From Erinaceus europaeus (taxonomy: Eukaryota > Chordata > Mammalia > Eulipotyphla > Erinaceidae), in contig NC_080172.1 of NCBI RefSeq assembly GCF_950295315.1, positions 76,837,118-76,901,117 of the forward strand: a DNA stretch of 64,000 bases, in the 5' to 3' direction. The notes beneath the pieces are model-generated. The model saw only the letters and a program-made list of their open reading frames with translations, was not told the DNA's origin and did no database searches. A program made the position numbers and the translations under genes. How positions within the stretch are numbered: position 1 is the first letter of the stretch; each line of letters begins with the position of its first letter. Below, piece after piece: positions 31,961 to 42,849 of the stretch.

Positions 31961-33133
31961 CAAGACTTTTAAAGTGCCTTGTCTAAGTTTCTGCAAGCTG
32001 GTGGTTTGCCCTTAGGCTCCTCAAAGATTTCTGCCACCTGGACCTTTTGACTCATCACCTCTATTGTCCGCAGGGGATCTTCCTGTCCCAGGCTTTCCTT
32101 TACAGGAGCCATTGTGCTGTATCTTTTGGCTTATATAGTTTTAAGGCTTTGGGTCCTCTGGAGAAGTGAGGACAAATAGCTGGAGAAAATCTTAAGGCTT
32201 TATCCTTCCCACCTCAACTTAGACCCCAGTGGTGGGGCAAGTTTTATAAGGAGTCCCCATGGCCTCTGACACATCTCTCAGTCCCTTAGAAATTGTCCCT
32301 TGTCCACTACCATTTCCCTATACTAAGTCCAGAGACTGTGCTTTGTACTTTTCTGCTATTCTGCACTTTACTGAGCTTGATATGTCTGCCAGCTCTTTCC
32401 TTCACAAGCAGAATTACTTACTTCCTGTTCAACTATGAATACATGAATGTATGAGGTTGACATACATAATCAAAGAGGGTGCCAGAATGGACAGACACCT
32501 GGCTGGATGGGTGGGAGTGCCCTGTGATATGGAGTCTTTTGTGCATCAAAGGATTTTTGGAATGCAGACTCCAGTTAATCTGGAGCAACGTGCTCTCTTC
32601 CTACTATGCCAGATCTCCAGATCCTCCAGGTTATTCTGTTTGTAAGAGGAAGGCTTTTTCTGTGTACCTAACCTCACAGGACACGCAGAGCTGCTGTGTC
32701 TCGCTAACAGTTATTTCTGCTTGCATTTATTTTCTTAGATGTTTCACGCTGACTTTGGAATTCATAACAGACTTGTACAGGAAGTTTTGGTTTTTGGTAA
32801 GGTTCACTGTTTACTGATCCTGGTGGGGTCCTGCTCCCAGACCTGACTCTGGGGCATCAGGCTGTGGGATCCACTGTTTATGTCTGGAAATCTCAGGCAC
32901 CCTGTGCAGAAGACAAAAGCAAGACATTGGATCTCCATCCTCCAATACACCACTGCGAAAAGAGGAACTAGATTGCCCTTTTGACTCAGAACAAGCTCAT
33001 GGAGAAGGTGAGCTTACAGGATGAGGACAAACTTATCCAGCAACACCTCTTCCTCTTCTCATCCAGGTTCCTACCCATCATCATTTACTCATAGTATTAA
33101 ATCAAATAAATTTGGGGAACAATTGAGCAAATG
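31961..33133. other. No recognisable feature
   Basis: Unique-looking sequence of moderate GC content. The overlapping frames at 32451-32817 show no known domain. Confidence 0.5.
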
Positions 33134-33143
33134 CATTTTTTAA

Positions 33144-33366
33144 GGTTTTTTTTTCTTCAAATCTTTATTTGTTTATTGGATAGAGGCTGCCAGAAATAGA
33201 GTGGGAAGGGGGTGACAGAGAGGGAGAGAGACAGAGACACCTGAAGCTCTGCTTCACCACTCATAAAGCTTTCCCCCTGTAGGTGGGAACTGGGGCTTGA
33301 ACCTGGGTCCTTGTGTTTGTAACATCTGCACTCAACCAGATGTGCCACCAACTGGTCCCCCAAACT
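33144..33366 (-). mobile_element. SINE-B copy
   Basis: Minus-strand SINE-B with tail side CTTTATTTGTTTATTGG and head ending GCCACCAACTGGTCC. CATTTTTTAA at 33134-33143 and 33367-33376 is a 10-base duplication. It sits at the 3' edge of an L1 remnant. Confidence 0.88.
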
Positions 33367-33376
33367 CATTTTTTAA

Positions 33377-35060
33377 ATTTTCCTTATTGGGGAATTAAGG
33401 TTTTACATTTGACGGTAAATATAATAGTTTGTCCATGCATAACATTTCTCAGTTTTCCATATAACAGTACAACCCCCACTAGGTCCTCTGTCATCCTTCT
33501 TGGACCTGTATTCTCCCCCACCCCACCCCAGAGTCTTTTACTTTAGTGCAATATGCCAATTCCAGTTCAGGTTCTACTTGTGTTTTCTCTTCTGATCTTG
33601 TTTTTCAACTTCTGCCTGAGAGTGAGATCATCCTATATTCATCCTTCTGTTTCTGACTTATTTCACTTAACATGAATTTTTCAAGGTCCATCCAAGATAG
33701 GCTGAAAACGGTGAAGTCAACATTTTTTATAGCTGAGTAGTATGCTATTGTGTAGATATACCACAACTTGCTCAACCACTCATCTGTTGTTGGACACCTG
33801 GGTTGCTTCCAGGTTTTGGCGATTACAAATTGTGCTGCTAAGAACATATGTGTACACAGATCTTTTTGGATGGGTGTGTTGGGTTCCTTGGGATATATCC
33901 CCAGGAGAGGAATTGCAGGATCATAGGGTAGGTCCATTTCTAGCCTTCTGAGAGTTCTCCAGACTGTTCTCCATAGAGGTTGGACCAATTTACATTCCCA
34001 CCAGCAGTGCAGGAGGGTTCCTTTGACCACAAACCTCTCCAGCATTTGTTGCTGCTACCTTTTCTGATGTATGACATTCTCACAGGAGTGAAATGGTATC
34101 TCATTGTTGTCTTTATTTGCATTTCTCTGACAATCAAAGACTTGGAGCATTTTTTCATATGTTTCTCAGCCTTTTGAGTATCTTCTGTGGTGAATATTCT
34201 GTCCATGCCCTCCCCTCATTTTTGGATGGGGTTATTTGTTTTCTTGTGGTTGAGATTGGCAAGCTCTTTATATATTCTGGTTACTAGCCTCTTGTCTAAT
34301 GTATGGCATATAAAGATCTTCTCCCATTCTGTGAGGGGTCTCTTGGTTTGGATTGTGGCTTCTTTTGCTGTGCAGAAACTTTTTAAATTTGATGTAGTTC
34401 CATAGGTTTATGCTTGCTTTAGTTTTCTTTGTAATTAGATTTGTTTCATTGAAGATGTCTTTAAAATTTATGTGGAAAAGAGTTCTGCCAATATTTTCCT
34501 CTAAGTATCTGATAGTTTGTGGTCTAACATCCAAGTCCTTGATCCACTTGGAATTTATTTTTGTGTTTGGTGAAACAGAGTGGTTCAGTTTCATTCTTCT
34601 GCATGTTTCAACCCATTGTTTCTAACACCATTTGTTGAAGAGACTCTGTTCTCCCCATTTAAGTCTGGGCACCCTTGTCAAAGATTAGATGTCCATAGGT
34701 GTGGGGGATTACTTCCAGGCTCTCAATTCTATTTTCTGGTCAGTGTGTCTATTCATGTTCCAGTACCGAGCAGTTTTGATGACAACAGCCCTATAATACA
34801 AATTGAGATCTGGGAGTGTGATGCCTCCTGTTCTTTCTTCTCAAGATTGTTTTGGCAATAAACATTTGTAAACATTTGATAAACATTTGTAACATTTGTT
34901 CTATTCTCCAAAAAAATGTGCTTGGGATCTTGATGGGGATAGCATTAAATTTGTAGATGGCTCTGGGTAGTATATTCATTTTGATGATGTTAATTCTGCC
35001 AACCCATGGACATGGAATACCAAACTCATTATTTCTTCCTCTCATTGGCTCTGGCATTTA
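33377..35060 (-). pseudogene. L1 3' end: ORF2 C-terminal region and 3'UTR, truncated
   Basis: Minus-strand L1 cut off at about 35057 on its 5' side. Open pieces (35057-34791, 34594-34268, 34206-33940, 34045-33605) lie in different frames and cover the region after the reverse transcriptase core: [11 protein letters not shown], then K-C-W-R-G ... C-W-W-E-C-K-L-V-Q-P-L-W, ending with L-S-E-I-S-Q-K-Q-K-D-E-Y. The 3'UTR (33377-33600) differs from that of the full-length L1 and matches 40345-40565, so this is another, older subfamily. At 34858-34905 a short AAACATTTG-type repeat replaces normal ORF2 sequence. Confidence 0.88.
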
Positions 35061-36114
35061 GAGAGGCTCTTGCTGTCTTACTCAGAATGAGGGTCTGAGA
35101 CACAAATGTGCTGTTTTCACCAATCCTAGGCCCAGCAAGTGATGTTACACTTTTGTGGATGTAGCTTCTCAAAAGTGGCTGCCCAGCCCCTTACATAGAG
35201 TCTGTCTCCCCTCAGTCTGCCTAGGAGACCATGGTCATGAGTCTTGGGCTGCTGTGTGTCAGTACCTGGCCTTCATTCTCAGGTATCTGTAGACAGAAAG
35301 TACTACAAGAGGTTAACTAATGCTTGCATTTTGGCATGAATATTTTAAAAGAGAAAGGGAAATTTCTCTTTGTCCTTTTCTGGTTTCATGCTAAGCATTT
35401 CAATAAACTTAACATGCTTAGCCCTAATCTTTTTGTCTGGTTGTGAGCTAAGGTTACAGGTAAACTCTGTTGGCTTTCTGCTTGAATTGTTATATTTACA
35501 CATAAAACATTTCATTCCCTAGTCTTTCAAATCCGATTTGTTATTGAAATAGTAATGAGAGAATTTAATTGTCATAGCCAACAAAACTACTTAATGTGAA
35601 ATCAGGTTAAGCCTTTGTGCCCTATGAACTGTGAACAAACCTGCCCATCACAGGTATGTTCTAGTCCCTGGCAATCATTCATCCTGGTCCTCAAGCTCCT
35701 TTTTCTGTCAGGTAATAAATTCATCAGGAGTGGAATACACTCTGGGCTACACTAAATAGTCAGTGTAGAGCCTTTATTAAGACTGGAGGAAAGCTTCCTG
35801 GCTTCCCAGCAAACCCAGTGGTTCCTGGCACAAAGCTGGGTGTACAGATTGATGCAGGTCCTGCTGGTCCAGTGATGTTAGCAGTTTAGCTCTGGGAATA
35901 GCTTCTTCAGATTTTCCCACTATAGAACTGAAAGCAATACTGCGCTGGCATGGAGCAGTGAGTGTGACTGAAGTTACCAGGCTGTCGAGCCACCCCCTGT
36001 TTATTCAAATCATTCATCACCCATGCCCACTGAGCAAAAGAATGGTCTCAGCCTATACACACTGCACTTTCTCTGAAATCCTATAATCAACACGGCTCTT
36101 AGCTATGTAAATAT
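35061..36114. other. No recognisable feature
   Basis: Unique-looking sequence. No repeat or gene-like frame was recognised. Confidence 0.5.
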
Positions 36115-36125
36115 AATCAATACAA

Positions 36126-36281
36126 GTGGTCTGGGAGGTGGCACAGTGGATAAAGCATTGGATTCTCAAGCAAGAGGTCCTGAGTTCAATCCCCATCAGC
36201 ACATGTACCAGAGTGATGTCTGGTTCTTTCTTTCTCTTTCTCCTCCTATCTTTCTCATAATTAAATAAAATCTTTAAAAAA
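36126..36281 (+). mobile_element. SINE-C copy
   Basis: The clearest SINE-C: GGCACAGTGGATAAAGC head, GAGTTCAATCCCC B-box, 156 bp long, ending AAATAAAATCTTTAAAAAA. That end combines an AATAAA poly(A) signal with a TCTTT Pol III terminator. AATCAATACAA at 36115-36125 and 36282-36292 is the duplication. Confidence 0.93.
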
Positions 36282-36404
36282 AATCAATACAAAATGCAAA
36301 GTCAGAAGCATCTTGAAAGACCACTTGGGTCAACCTCCTCCAACCCCTAGTCTTTTAAGTATACTATGCAATGGAAAGAAAATGTCTCTATAAAGACAAA
36401 TATC

Positions 36405-36608
36405 TGGAGCTGAGCAGCAGTGTACTTGGACACTATGCTCAAGGACCTGAGTCCCTTTGCCCACCTGTATGAGGGAAGTCTCACCAGCTGCGAAGCAGTG
36501 CTGCACGTGTCTCTCGTCTTTTCTATTTTCCACTCCCTTCTAAATTTCTCTCTGACCTTTATACTAACAACAATGACAATAATAGTAAGAAGAAGAAGCA
36601 GCAGCAGC
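36405..36608 (+). mobile_element. SINE A/B relative, diverged
   Basis: AGCTGAGCAGCAGTGTACTTGG head, CAAGGACCTGAGTCCC B-box relic, CACCTGTATGAGGG, GAAGCAGTGCTGCACG and an AACAACAATGACAATAA end. The last bases (GAAGAAGAAGCAGCAGCAG) are simple repeats. Confidence 0.75.
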
Positions 36609-36999
36609 AAGTAGCTACTCACCACTTACTCTCCTCCTTAGTCTCTTACTCCTTTCCTCTGTGGCCTATATGGGAAGGTCTCTTGGAAACAGAGAATAGA
36701 CACGCACTCAGGTGCCTCCCTCTGAAGGAGCAAAGGCAGCATGAAGGCTGGACTGTGTATGGTGTACTTGTCACTGAAGACACCATCCCTGCAGCTCACA
36801 TAGCAGAACATGCTTCTCTCTCCCAGTACTAAGGCATCCATCCCAAGAAGCAACTTGGACTGGTGCAAGTCCTGTGCTCATTGCTTGGTCACATCAGTTG
36901 CAGCTGCTAGTCCCAGGTCACGTGGCCACCAGGGTGGTGGAAGAGCTTGCTGGATTAAAACAGAAGCTACCATGGACCTTTAAAGTCATCTCCCAGAAT
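36609..36999. other. No recognisable feature
   Basis: Unique-looking sequence between two SINEs. Confidence 0.45.
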
Positions 37000-37287
37000 G
37001 CTGGGTGGTGGTGCATCAAGTTGAATACACCCTTTACCATGCGCAAGAAATCTGGTTCAAGCCCCCACTTTCCACCTGTGGGGAGAAGCTTTATGAGCAG
37101 TGAGGCAGGTATGCAGGTGTCTTTCTCTCTCCCTCTCTATCTTCCTCCCCTTCCTCTTTAAATTTTTCTCTGTCCTATTGAATGAAACAGAAGGAAAAAA
37201 AATGTCCAAAGGGAGTGGAGAATTTGTAGTACTGGTACAGTGATAATCTTGGAGGCAATAAAAATGCTAATAATAATAAAAAATAAG
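37000..37287 (+). mobile_element. SINE-B/A hybrid-like copy
   Basis: The head is of B type (GGTGGTGGTGCATC), followed by GGTTCAAGCCCCC and GAGGCAGGTATGCAGG. The 3' domain (AAAGGGAGTGGAGAATTTG ... GATAATCTTGGAGG) is that of the long SINE-A, so this is a B-headed long form. Confidence 0.8.
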
Positions 37288-38019
37288 ATCGTCTCCTCAA
37301 AATCGCTATCAGGATTTGTGGAAACATACATAACTTCATCATAAAAACACTTGCTAAAAGGCCATAAATGGTTTCCTCTGTCAACATCAATAACTAATAC
37401 AAACAGACTTTCTTCTAAAGTCCTCGGGCAAACAGGTGCTGACTAAATCAACAGTGGCTCAAAACCCAGCCCCAAATTTGAACTAATCCTGAACTTTTCT
37501 GAAGAACTAAGAATGTTGAGGCAACATTTTCTTCCAGTGTATCTAATCTTTATGCGTCCTTGTACTTTTCAAGCCAGAAGGGGCCTGGACACCAGAACCA
37601 TCTTATCTCCCTAACAGCTTCAATGATCCAAAATAATTTTCCAGAAAACACAATTCCCAGTGTTTGTCTGATCTCTTCATAGAGCCAGAGCATTTGGATG
37701 AAGTGGTGGTGGCGGTGGTGGTGGTGGCGGTTGGGGCTATGACCCTCTCTCTCCACTCAAGGGAAGCTTTCTGCATGGGCTTATCCTGAAGGCTGCAGCT
37801 TACATGTCCCATCCTTCTGGGCCAAAGGTGACAAACCCAGAGCCTCTCTCCTCCTCCCTACCTACCTACCCATCTACCAGCGATGCACTATGGCCAGCTT
37901 GATTCTTGTATCCTCTAAATCCAGACACCCTGCGTCTGCATCATTAATAAATGCCTTTTTAAAAGAATACATAATCCCCACCCAAATAACCTACTCCTCA
38001 AAGTTTCATCCATTCTTTC
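37288..38019. other. No recognisable gene; (TGG)n patch
   Basis: Unique-looking sequence with a (TGG)n-like patch at about 37702-37731 and a CTAC-rich patch at 37858-37878. No coding signal. Confidence 0.5.
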
Positions 38020-38160
38020 TAAATTCATCTTAAAGGAACAGAGAGATAGCCCAAGGTTGAGCCCTGACACCTTTTGGGGATGTACTATGGCATTGGGGGG
38101 AAGTTCTGGTGCTATGATATCTCTTCCTAGCTCTAATTGAATGAAAAAGCAATGAATTAT
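38020..38160 (+). mobile_element. Very old SINE remnant, doubtful
   Basis: CAGAGAGATAGCCCAAGG, GGGGGAAGTTCTGGTGC and ATCTCTTCCTAGCTC recall a degraded tRNA-headed SINE. A phrase like it (GGGGGAAGTTCTGATAC) occurs at 20590. Low certainty. Confidence 0.35.
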
Positions 38161-38246
38161 GTTTGTATGAGGCCTAACTCCAGAAAAAATAAAGCAAAAG
38201 GAAAGGAAAGAAAACCAATTCAATACTCTTCTCCAAGAAACCTTTT

Positions 38247-38596
38247 CTTACGTATATGGAACCAGCCTTGCACTCTGGGGATAAATCCACTTGGTCATGA
38301 TGAACAAGCTTTTTAATATACTGCTGTTTCCAAGTGGCTAGGATCTTGTTCAGTATCTTAGCATCTGTGTTCATCAGAGATATTGGTCTGTAGTTTTCCT
38401 TATTTGTTGTGTCACGATATGCTTTTGGTATCAAGGTGATATTGGCTTTATAGAAGGTGGAAGGGAGTGTTCCTGTGTCTTCAGTCTTTTGGAAAAGTTT
38501 TAAAAGTATAAGTATTAAGTGTTTCCTGAATGTTTTGTAGAATTCATTTGTAAAGCCATCTGGTCCTGGACTTTCATTGTTGGGAAGGTTTATTTA
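38247..38596 (-). pseudogene. L1 ORF2 fragment (reverse transcriptase N part)
   Basis: Minus-strand L1 piece: frame I-P-K-A-Y-R-D ... [20 protein letters not shown], aligning with 5420-5760 of the full-length L1. It is cut at 38596 where an L1 3'UTR copy has inserted, and no continuation was found on the other side. Confidence 0.88.
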
Positions 38597-38867
38597 TTTA
38601 TATATAATTTTTATTTATAAAAAGGAAATACTAACAAAGACTATAGGATAATAGGGGTACAACTCCACACAATTCCCACCACCAGAACTCCATATCCCAT
38701 CCCCTCCCCTGATAGCTTTCCTATTCTTTATTCCTCTGGGAGCATGGACCCAGGGACATTATGGAGTGCAGAAGGTAGAAGGTCTGGCTTCCCCGAAGAA
38801 CATAGGGTTGATCCATACTCCTAGCCTGTTTTTCTCTTTCCCTGGTAGGGTGGAGCTCTGGGGGAAG
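38597..38867 (-). mobile_element. L1 3'UTR fragment
   Basis: Minus-strand terminal module beginning with an A/T-rich tail (38597-38625) and TAGGGGTACAACTCC. At 38867, where the other copies continue GGGGAAGCGG, this one changes into a long purine array. Confidence 0.85.
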
Positions 38868-39039
38868 AGGGGGGAGAGAGGGAAGAGGAGGAAAAGAGGG
38901 AAGAGGGGGAAGAGAGGGAAGAGGAGGAAAAGGGGGAAGAGGAGGAAAAAGGGGAAGAGGGGGAAGAGGGAGAAAGAGGGGAAAGGGGGAGAGGAGGGAG
39001 GGAGAGGGGGGAAGAGAAGGGGAGAGGCGGGAGAGGGTT
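38866..39039. repeat. Polypurine array
   Basis: About 170 bases without a pyrimidine for long stretches, made of shifting GGGGGAAGAGG-like units. It starts inside the L1 3'UTR at its GGGGAAG motif. A matching pyrimidine stretch occurs at 39359-39394, and further purine runs at 39532-39557. Long mirror-like purine tracts can form triplexes or G-quadruplexes. Confidence 0.95.
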
Positions 39040-39599
39040 TCCTCAGTCTGGAATGTCATGTCTTTTCCCCTTGTGATTCTTATTCACTCATTAAGTCCTC
39101 ATCCAAATGCCACCTTCTCTGTGAAGTCCACTTTCCTTGACTTTGAGGGAGCATCAGGTACTCTTCACTCTGGACCGACTTAGCCCAGTTTTAGCATTTA
39201 CCTTTACGCCTCCAGGCACAGGACCAGTAAATGCAATAAATGTGCTAAATGTACTGACAACATCAATATGTTTACTGCAATTACCACATGTGTAAATTAT
39301 TTGGCAGACTGCTCTTTTCCCCTCTTGGTGGTAATCTCTGCAAAAGCAGAGACTGGTGCCCTCTTCCCCCTCTCCCCCCACTTCCCCCTCTTCTGAAATG
39401 AGGACAGCCTAGAACATTCCCAGCTTTGACCATAGACTGAGAACACAGACTGACAGGGACCTGGAGGTTATACAGGCTCCTGCACTAAATATAAATAGCT
39501 ATGGGCACTGGGTCAGATAGGGGCCCTGAGGGAAGAGGGGGAAGAAGGGGGAGAGGTAGAAACATAATAATTTCAAAGTTCACTCATAGTGTGATATGT
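39040..39599. other. No recognisable gene; pyrimidine and purine patches
   Basis: Unique-looking sequence apart from low-complexity patches at 39359-39394 (C/T) and 39532-39557 (G/A). Confidence 0.5.
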
Positions 39600-39800
39600 G
39601 TCAGTACTTTATTCCTTTTATAATGAATAATATCCCCCTTTGCAACTATGTCACATTAATTTGTCACTCGTCATGTACATTTGGGTTGTTTCTAATTCTG
39701 AGATATTAAAAATAATCTGCTATGAACATACATGCACAGAATTTCTGTCAAACTCTATGCTTGATCTTACAGTTAAAACCCCAATACCACACAGGAGTAC
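39600..39800 (-). mobile_element. Old L1 ORF2 3' fragment
   Basis: Antisense L1: CATGTACATTTGGGTTGTTTC and AATCTGCTATGAACATAC correspond to the conserved 'GGGTTGCTTCC ... TGCTGCTATGAACA' segment at 3528-3570. It is strongly diverged. Confidence 0.6.
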
Positions 39801-40344
39801 CTGAGTACTAGGAGAAAAGCCCATGCTTTAGAGTCTCCTCCCCTTCCATCTCCCCTTTGAATAAAAAGTCAGGCTGAAAGTGGTGAAATATTGAGAAATG
39901 AGACCCTGGCTCCACCAAGAAAAGGGGGAACTGGAAGAAGAGGAGAATTGTGTTAGGCATGAAAATAGTGTTGCGCATATATATATATTTATATATATAT
40001 TTATATATATTTGTAATTTTAGAGACATCTAAAGTAGCTGAAGTGAAACAGTACCTAAAATTTGATTTTAAATACACTAGAAATGAAAAACAAAGAAATG
40101 AAGCATAAATGGGCAAAACTTGGATAGTGGGACATGGAAATTCACTCTACCTTTCTCTCCACTTTTATGTATGCTGAATTTTCTTTAAATAATAAGAAGA
40201 ATCATAAGTACACTGTAATATCTGAATATAAATTTAAACTGAAAATCTCCATATAATATTTAGGTCTCAGACATAGAGTGCTCTTCATCTATGTTCACTT
40301 GTAATTCCTAAGTCTAACACTTGAAAAGTAGCAGTTGATTCAAA
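39801..40344. other. No recognisable gene; (TA)-rich patch
   Basis: Unique-looking sequence with interrupted (AT)n at 39976-40013. Confidence 0.5.
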
Positions 40345-40565
40345 AATATATTTTGTCCCCTTTATTGAGGTGCTTAATAGTTTCAGTCGACAGCAAAATA
40401 GAATAGTTCATACATGTGTAACATTTCTCAGTTTTGTACATAACAATCTAACCTCCCATCTAGGTCCCCCTCCGCCATCGTCTTCCAGGATCTGATCACG
40501 CCCCCACTACCCCCAGAGTCTTTTACTTTGATGCAAAACACCAAACCCAGTACAATTCAAGTATT
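40345..40565 (-). mobile_element. L1 3'UTR fragment, second subfamily
   Basis: CATGTGTAACATTTCTCAG, CCCATCTAGGTCC and CAGAGTCTTTTACTTT line up with 33430-33550, the 3'UTR of the older L1 at 33377. No poly(A) or duplication remains. Confidence 0.78.
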
Positions 40566-40805
40566 TTGTATGCATAAGATCTATAATATTACTAATATTT
40601 TAATGTTGGACTCCAAGGTTTTTTTTTCTCCTTTTGATTAGAATCTGTTTGTGTTTTTCTTTCACAAATATAATATCTTTTTAGTTCTGGCTTCTTCAGA
40701 GTAGAACAAAAATATAAACTACAGAATAATCTGAGTGCAGAATCTTTCTAAATTTTATTATTTTTCACAAAACATCAACTTTTATTCCACACACCAAAAC
40801 TGACC

Positions 40806-40914
40806 CTCTCTGTCTCTCTCTGTCTCTCTCTCTGTCTCTCTCTCTATCTCTCTCTCTGTATCTCTCTCTCTCTCTATATATATATATATACATACATATA
40901 CATATATATATATG
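40806..40914. repeat. (CT)n-(TA)n microsatellite
   Basis: CTCTGT/CTCT units (40806-40880) pass directly into TATATA and CATATA units (40881-40914). It lies just before a plus-strand SINE-D. Confidence 0.95.
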
Positions 40915-40929
40915 TATTAAAGGGTTTAG

Positions 40930-41039
40930 CTTTGAAAGCAGGGGTAGATAGCATAATGGTTATGCAAAGAGACTCTTGTGTTTGAGGCTCCCAGGTTCAA
41001 TCCCTTGCACCATAAGCCAGAGCTGATCAGTATTCTCAT
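40930..41039 (+). mobile_element. SINE-D copy, plus strand
   Basis: The only plus-strand SINE-D seen: ATAGCATAATGGTTATGC head, CAGGTTCAATCCC B-box, and a body to about 41032, then an A-rich end that became the landing site of the next L1. Confidence 0.85.
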
Positions 41040-41055
41040 AAAAAACAGACAACAA

Positions 41056-41605
41056 CAACAAACTAGTATAGCCACAGGCCCTTTGGAATATAACTAAAAT
41101 ATGCCTACTAGCTATCTACAAAATGGAGGACCCCCCAACACTTCATCTGCACTATTCCAGCCATTAGGTTCATGATTAATCAACAATTGGTTTGGCTTTT
41201 TATGTTAACTCTCTTTTCAGCCACCAGGTTCCAGATGCTACCATGATGCCAACCAGACTTCCCTGGACAGATGACCCCACCAATGTGTCCTGGAGTTCTG
41301 CTTCCCCAGAGCTCCACCCTACTAGGGAAAGAGAGAGGCAGGCTGGGAGTATGGGTCGACCAGTCAATGCCCATGTTCAGCAGGGAAGCAATTACAGAAA
41401 CCAGACCTTCCACCTTCTGTATCCCACAATGACCTTGGGTCAATACTCCCAGAGGAATAAAGAATAGGAAAGCTATCAGGGGAGGGGATGGGATATGGAG
41501 ATCTGGTGGTGGGAATTGTGTGGAGTTGTACCCCTTTTATCCTATGGTTTTATCAATGTTTCCTTCTTATAAATAAAAAAAATAATGAAAATTAAAAAAA
41601 AAAAA
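41056..41605 (+). mobile_element. L1 3'UTR insertion, older subfamily
   Basis: Plus-strand L1 terminal module preceded by the older-type upstream sequence (ACTAGTATAGCC ... CTACAAAATGGAGG). Its tail is AAAATTAAAAAAAA. AAAAAACAGACAACAA at 41040-41055 is repeated only beyond the next SINE, at 41828-41843, so L1 and SINE lie in one duplication. Confidence 0.9.
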
Positions 41606-41827
41606 CCTTTGGTTGGGGCCTGGTAATGGCACACCTGGTTGATCGCACATGTCACAGTGCACAAGGACCCAGGTTCCAACCCCGCAGTCCAAACTTGCAG
41701 GAGGAAAGCTTCACTCGTGGTGAAGCAAGGCTGCAGGTGTCTCCGTCTCTCTCCCTACCTATCATACCCTTCCCTCTCAATTTCTGGCTGTCTCTATCCA
41801 ATAAATAAATAAAGAAAAAAATTATTT
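41606..41827 (+). mobile_element. SINE-B copy joined to L1 tail
   Basis: Plus-strand SINE-B: GGCACACCTGGTTGATCGC head, GGTTCCAACCC B-box, ATCCAATAAATAAATAAAG end. It either jumped into the L1 poly(A) tail or was carried along with the L1 transcript. Confidence 0.9.
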
Positions 41828-42119
41828 AAAAAACAGACAACAAAAAGAATGTAGCCTTGCTCACTTCTTAATAAGCATTTAGTTTGGTTTTCATGAAACC
41901 AAGGTTATTCTTCTTTGCATGTATATTTAACTGACTGATACAACAGTGAAGTAAATCACTTTACCACATTACAAAGCTAAGTGGGGTAGCAGCGCAAGGG
42001 ACTCTTGGTGACGCTTACATTTCAGAGCACTGCGTCTCAACTGGCATGTTACACAGAGAGGTGGAGAGAATGGCTATGTAGTACATTAAGAGAAGGAGAA
42101 TAAAAACTTTTGGGCTATA

Positions 42120-42360
42120 CAAAAGAAAAATAGTGGATACCAGAAAAGAAAGGGGGAAGGGGGGTATGTAAATCAGCAAAAGAGGTCAATGGTGCAGTGA
42201 TGGATAAAAACTAGACTTGAAGTGATGAACATGATACGATGTATACAGATGTTGCTTTCTTTCTTTCTTTTTTTTTCTTCAGATGTTGCTTTCTAAGGTT
42301 GTACACCTGAGACCTAAATAGTGCTATAAACCAGTGTTACTCCAATAGGAAAAAAAAAAC
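42120..42360 (+). mobile_element. Ancient L1 3' end (L1M-like)
   Basis: Closing sequence TTGTACACCTGAGACC ... CTATAAACCAGTGTTACTCC then AATAGGAAAAAA is the typical 3' terminus of old placental L1 families, from memory. Its body upstream is too diverged to delimit firmly. It contains a 34-base insertion event at 42246-42294. Confidence 0.65.
42246..42294 (-). mobile_element. Tail-only retroposition scar
   Basis: CAGATGTTGCTTTCT at 42246-42260 is repeated exactly at 42280-42294, and between them lie only 19 T-rich bases (42261-42279). This is what remains if reverse transcription copies only a poly(A) tail before second-strand joining. Confidence 0.75.
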
Positions 42361-42849
42361 AACAACTCTGTTTGGAAATCCTGAACTGTTCATCTATTAA
42401 ATTGATTGAGTTATCAACAGCTGGTCATCAGGCATGTTGAATCTGTCAGTGCTGACATGTTGCTACAGAGAAAGATTTATTCCACACACAGCCGTGTGGT
42501 CAGAACTGGAGGCAATGGGAGCAGAAAGCTGGAAGACGAGGGAAGGAGGGCAAGTCTTTTGACCAAATAGTGCGGACTCTTGCCCTTCTTCCCTCTCCCA
42601 GTGATTAAATGTCCTCAGCTGGTTCCCACCACAGACTGAGAACAAAGGCCAGGGACTGAAATGTAAGCCTTCTGGACTCAACAGCAGCAGGCTGTCTTTA
42701 AAACTCAGTTCTCCCTGGGGTGAGACTGGGTGTGGCTAAGTATTTGTTTCCTGCTGCCAGGTGACTTGGCAACTGTGTCCTTTCATAATAATAATATTTT
42801 GCTTCTTCCTCCTCTTCCCCCTCACACCTTTCTCTCTCTCCATCTTTGT
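42361..42849. other. No recognisable feature
   Basis: Unique-looking sequence. No repeat or gene-like frame was recognised. Confidence 0.5.
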
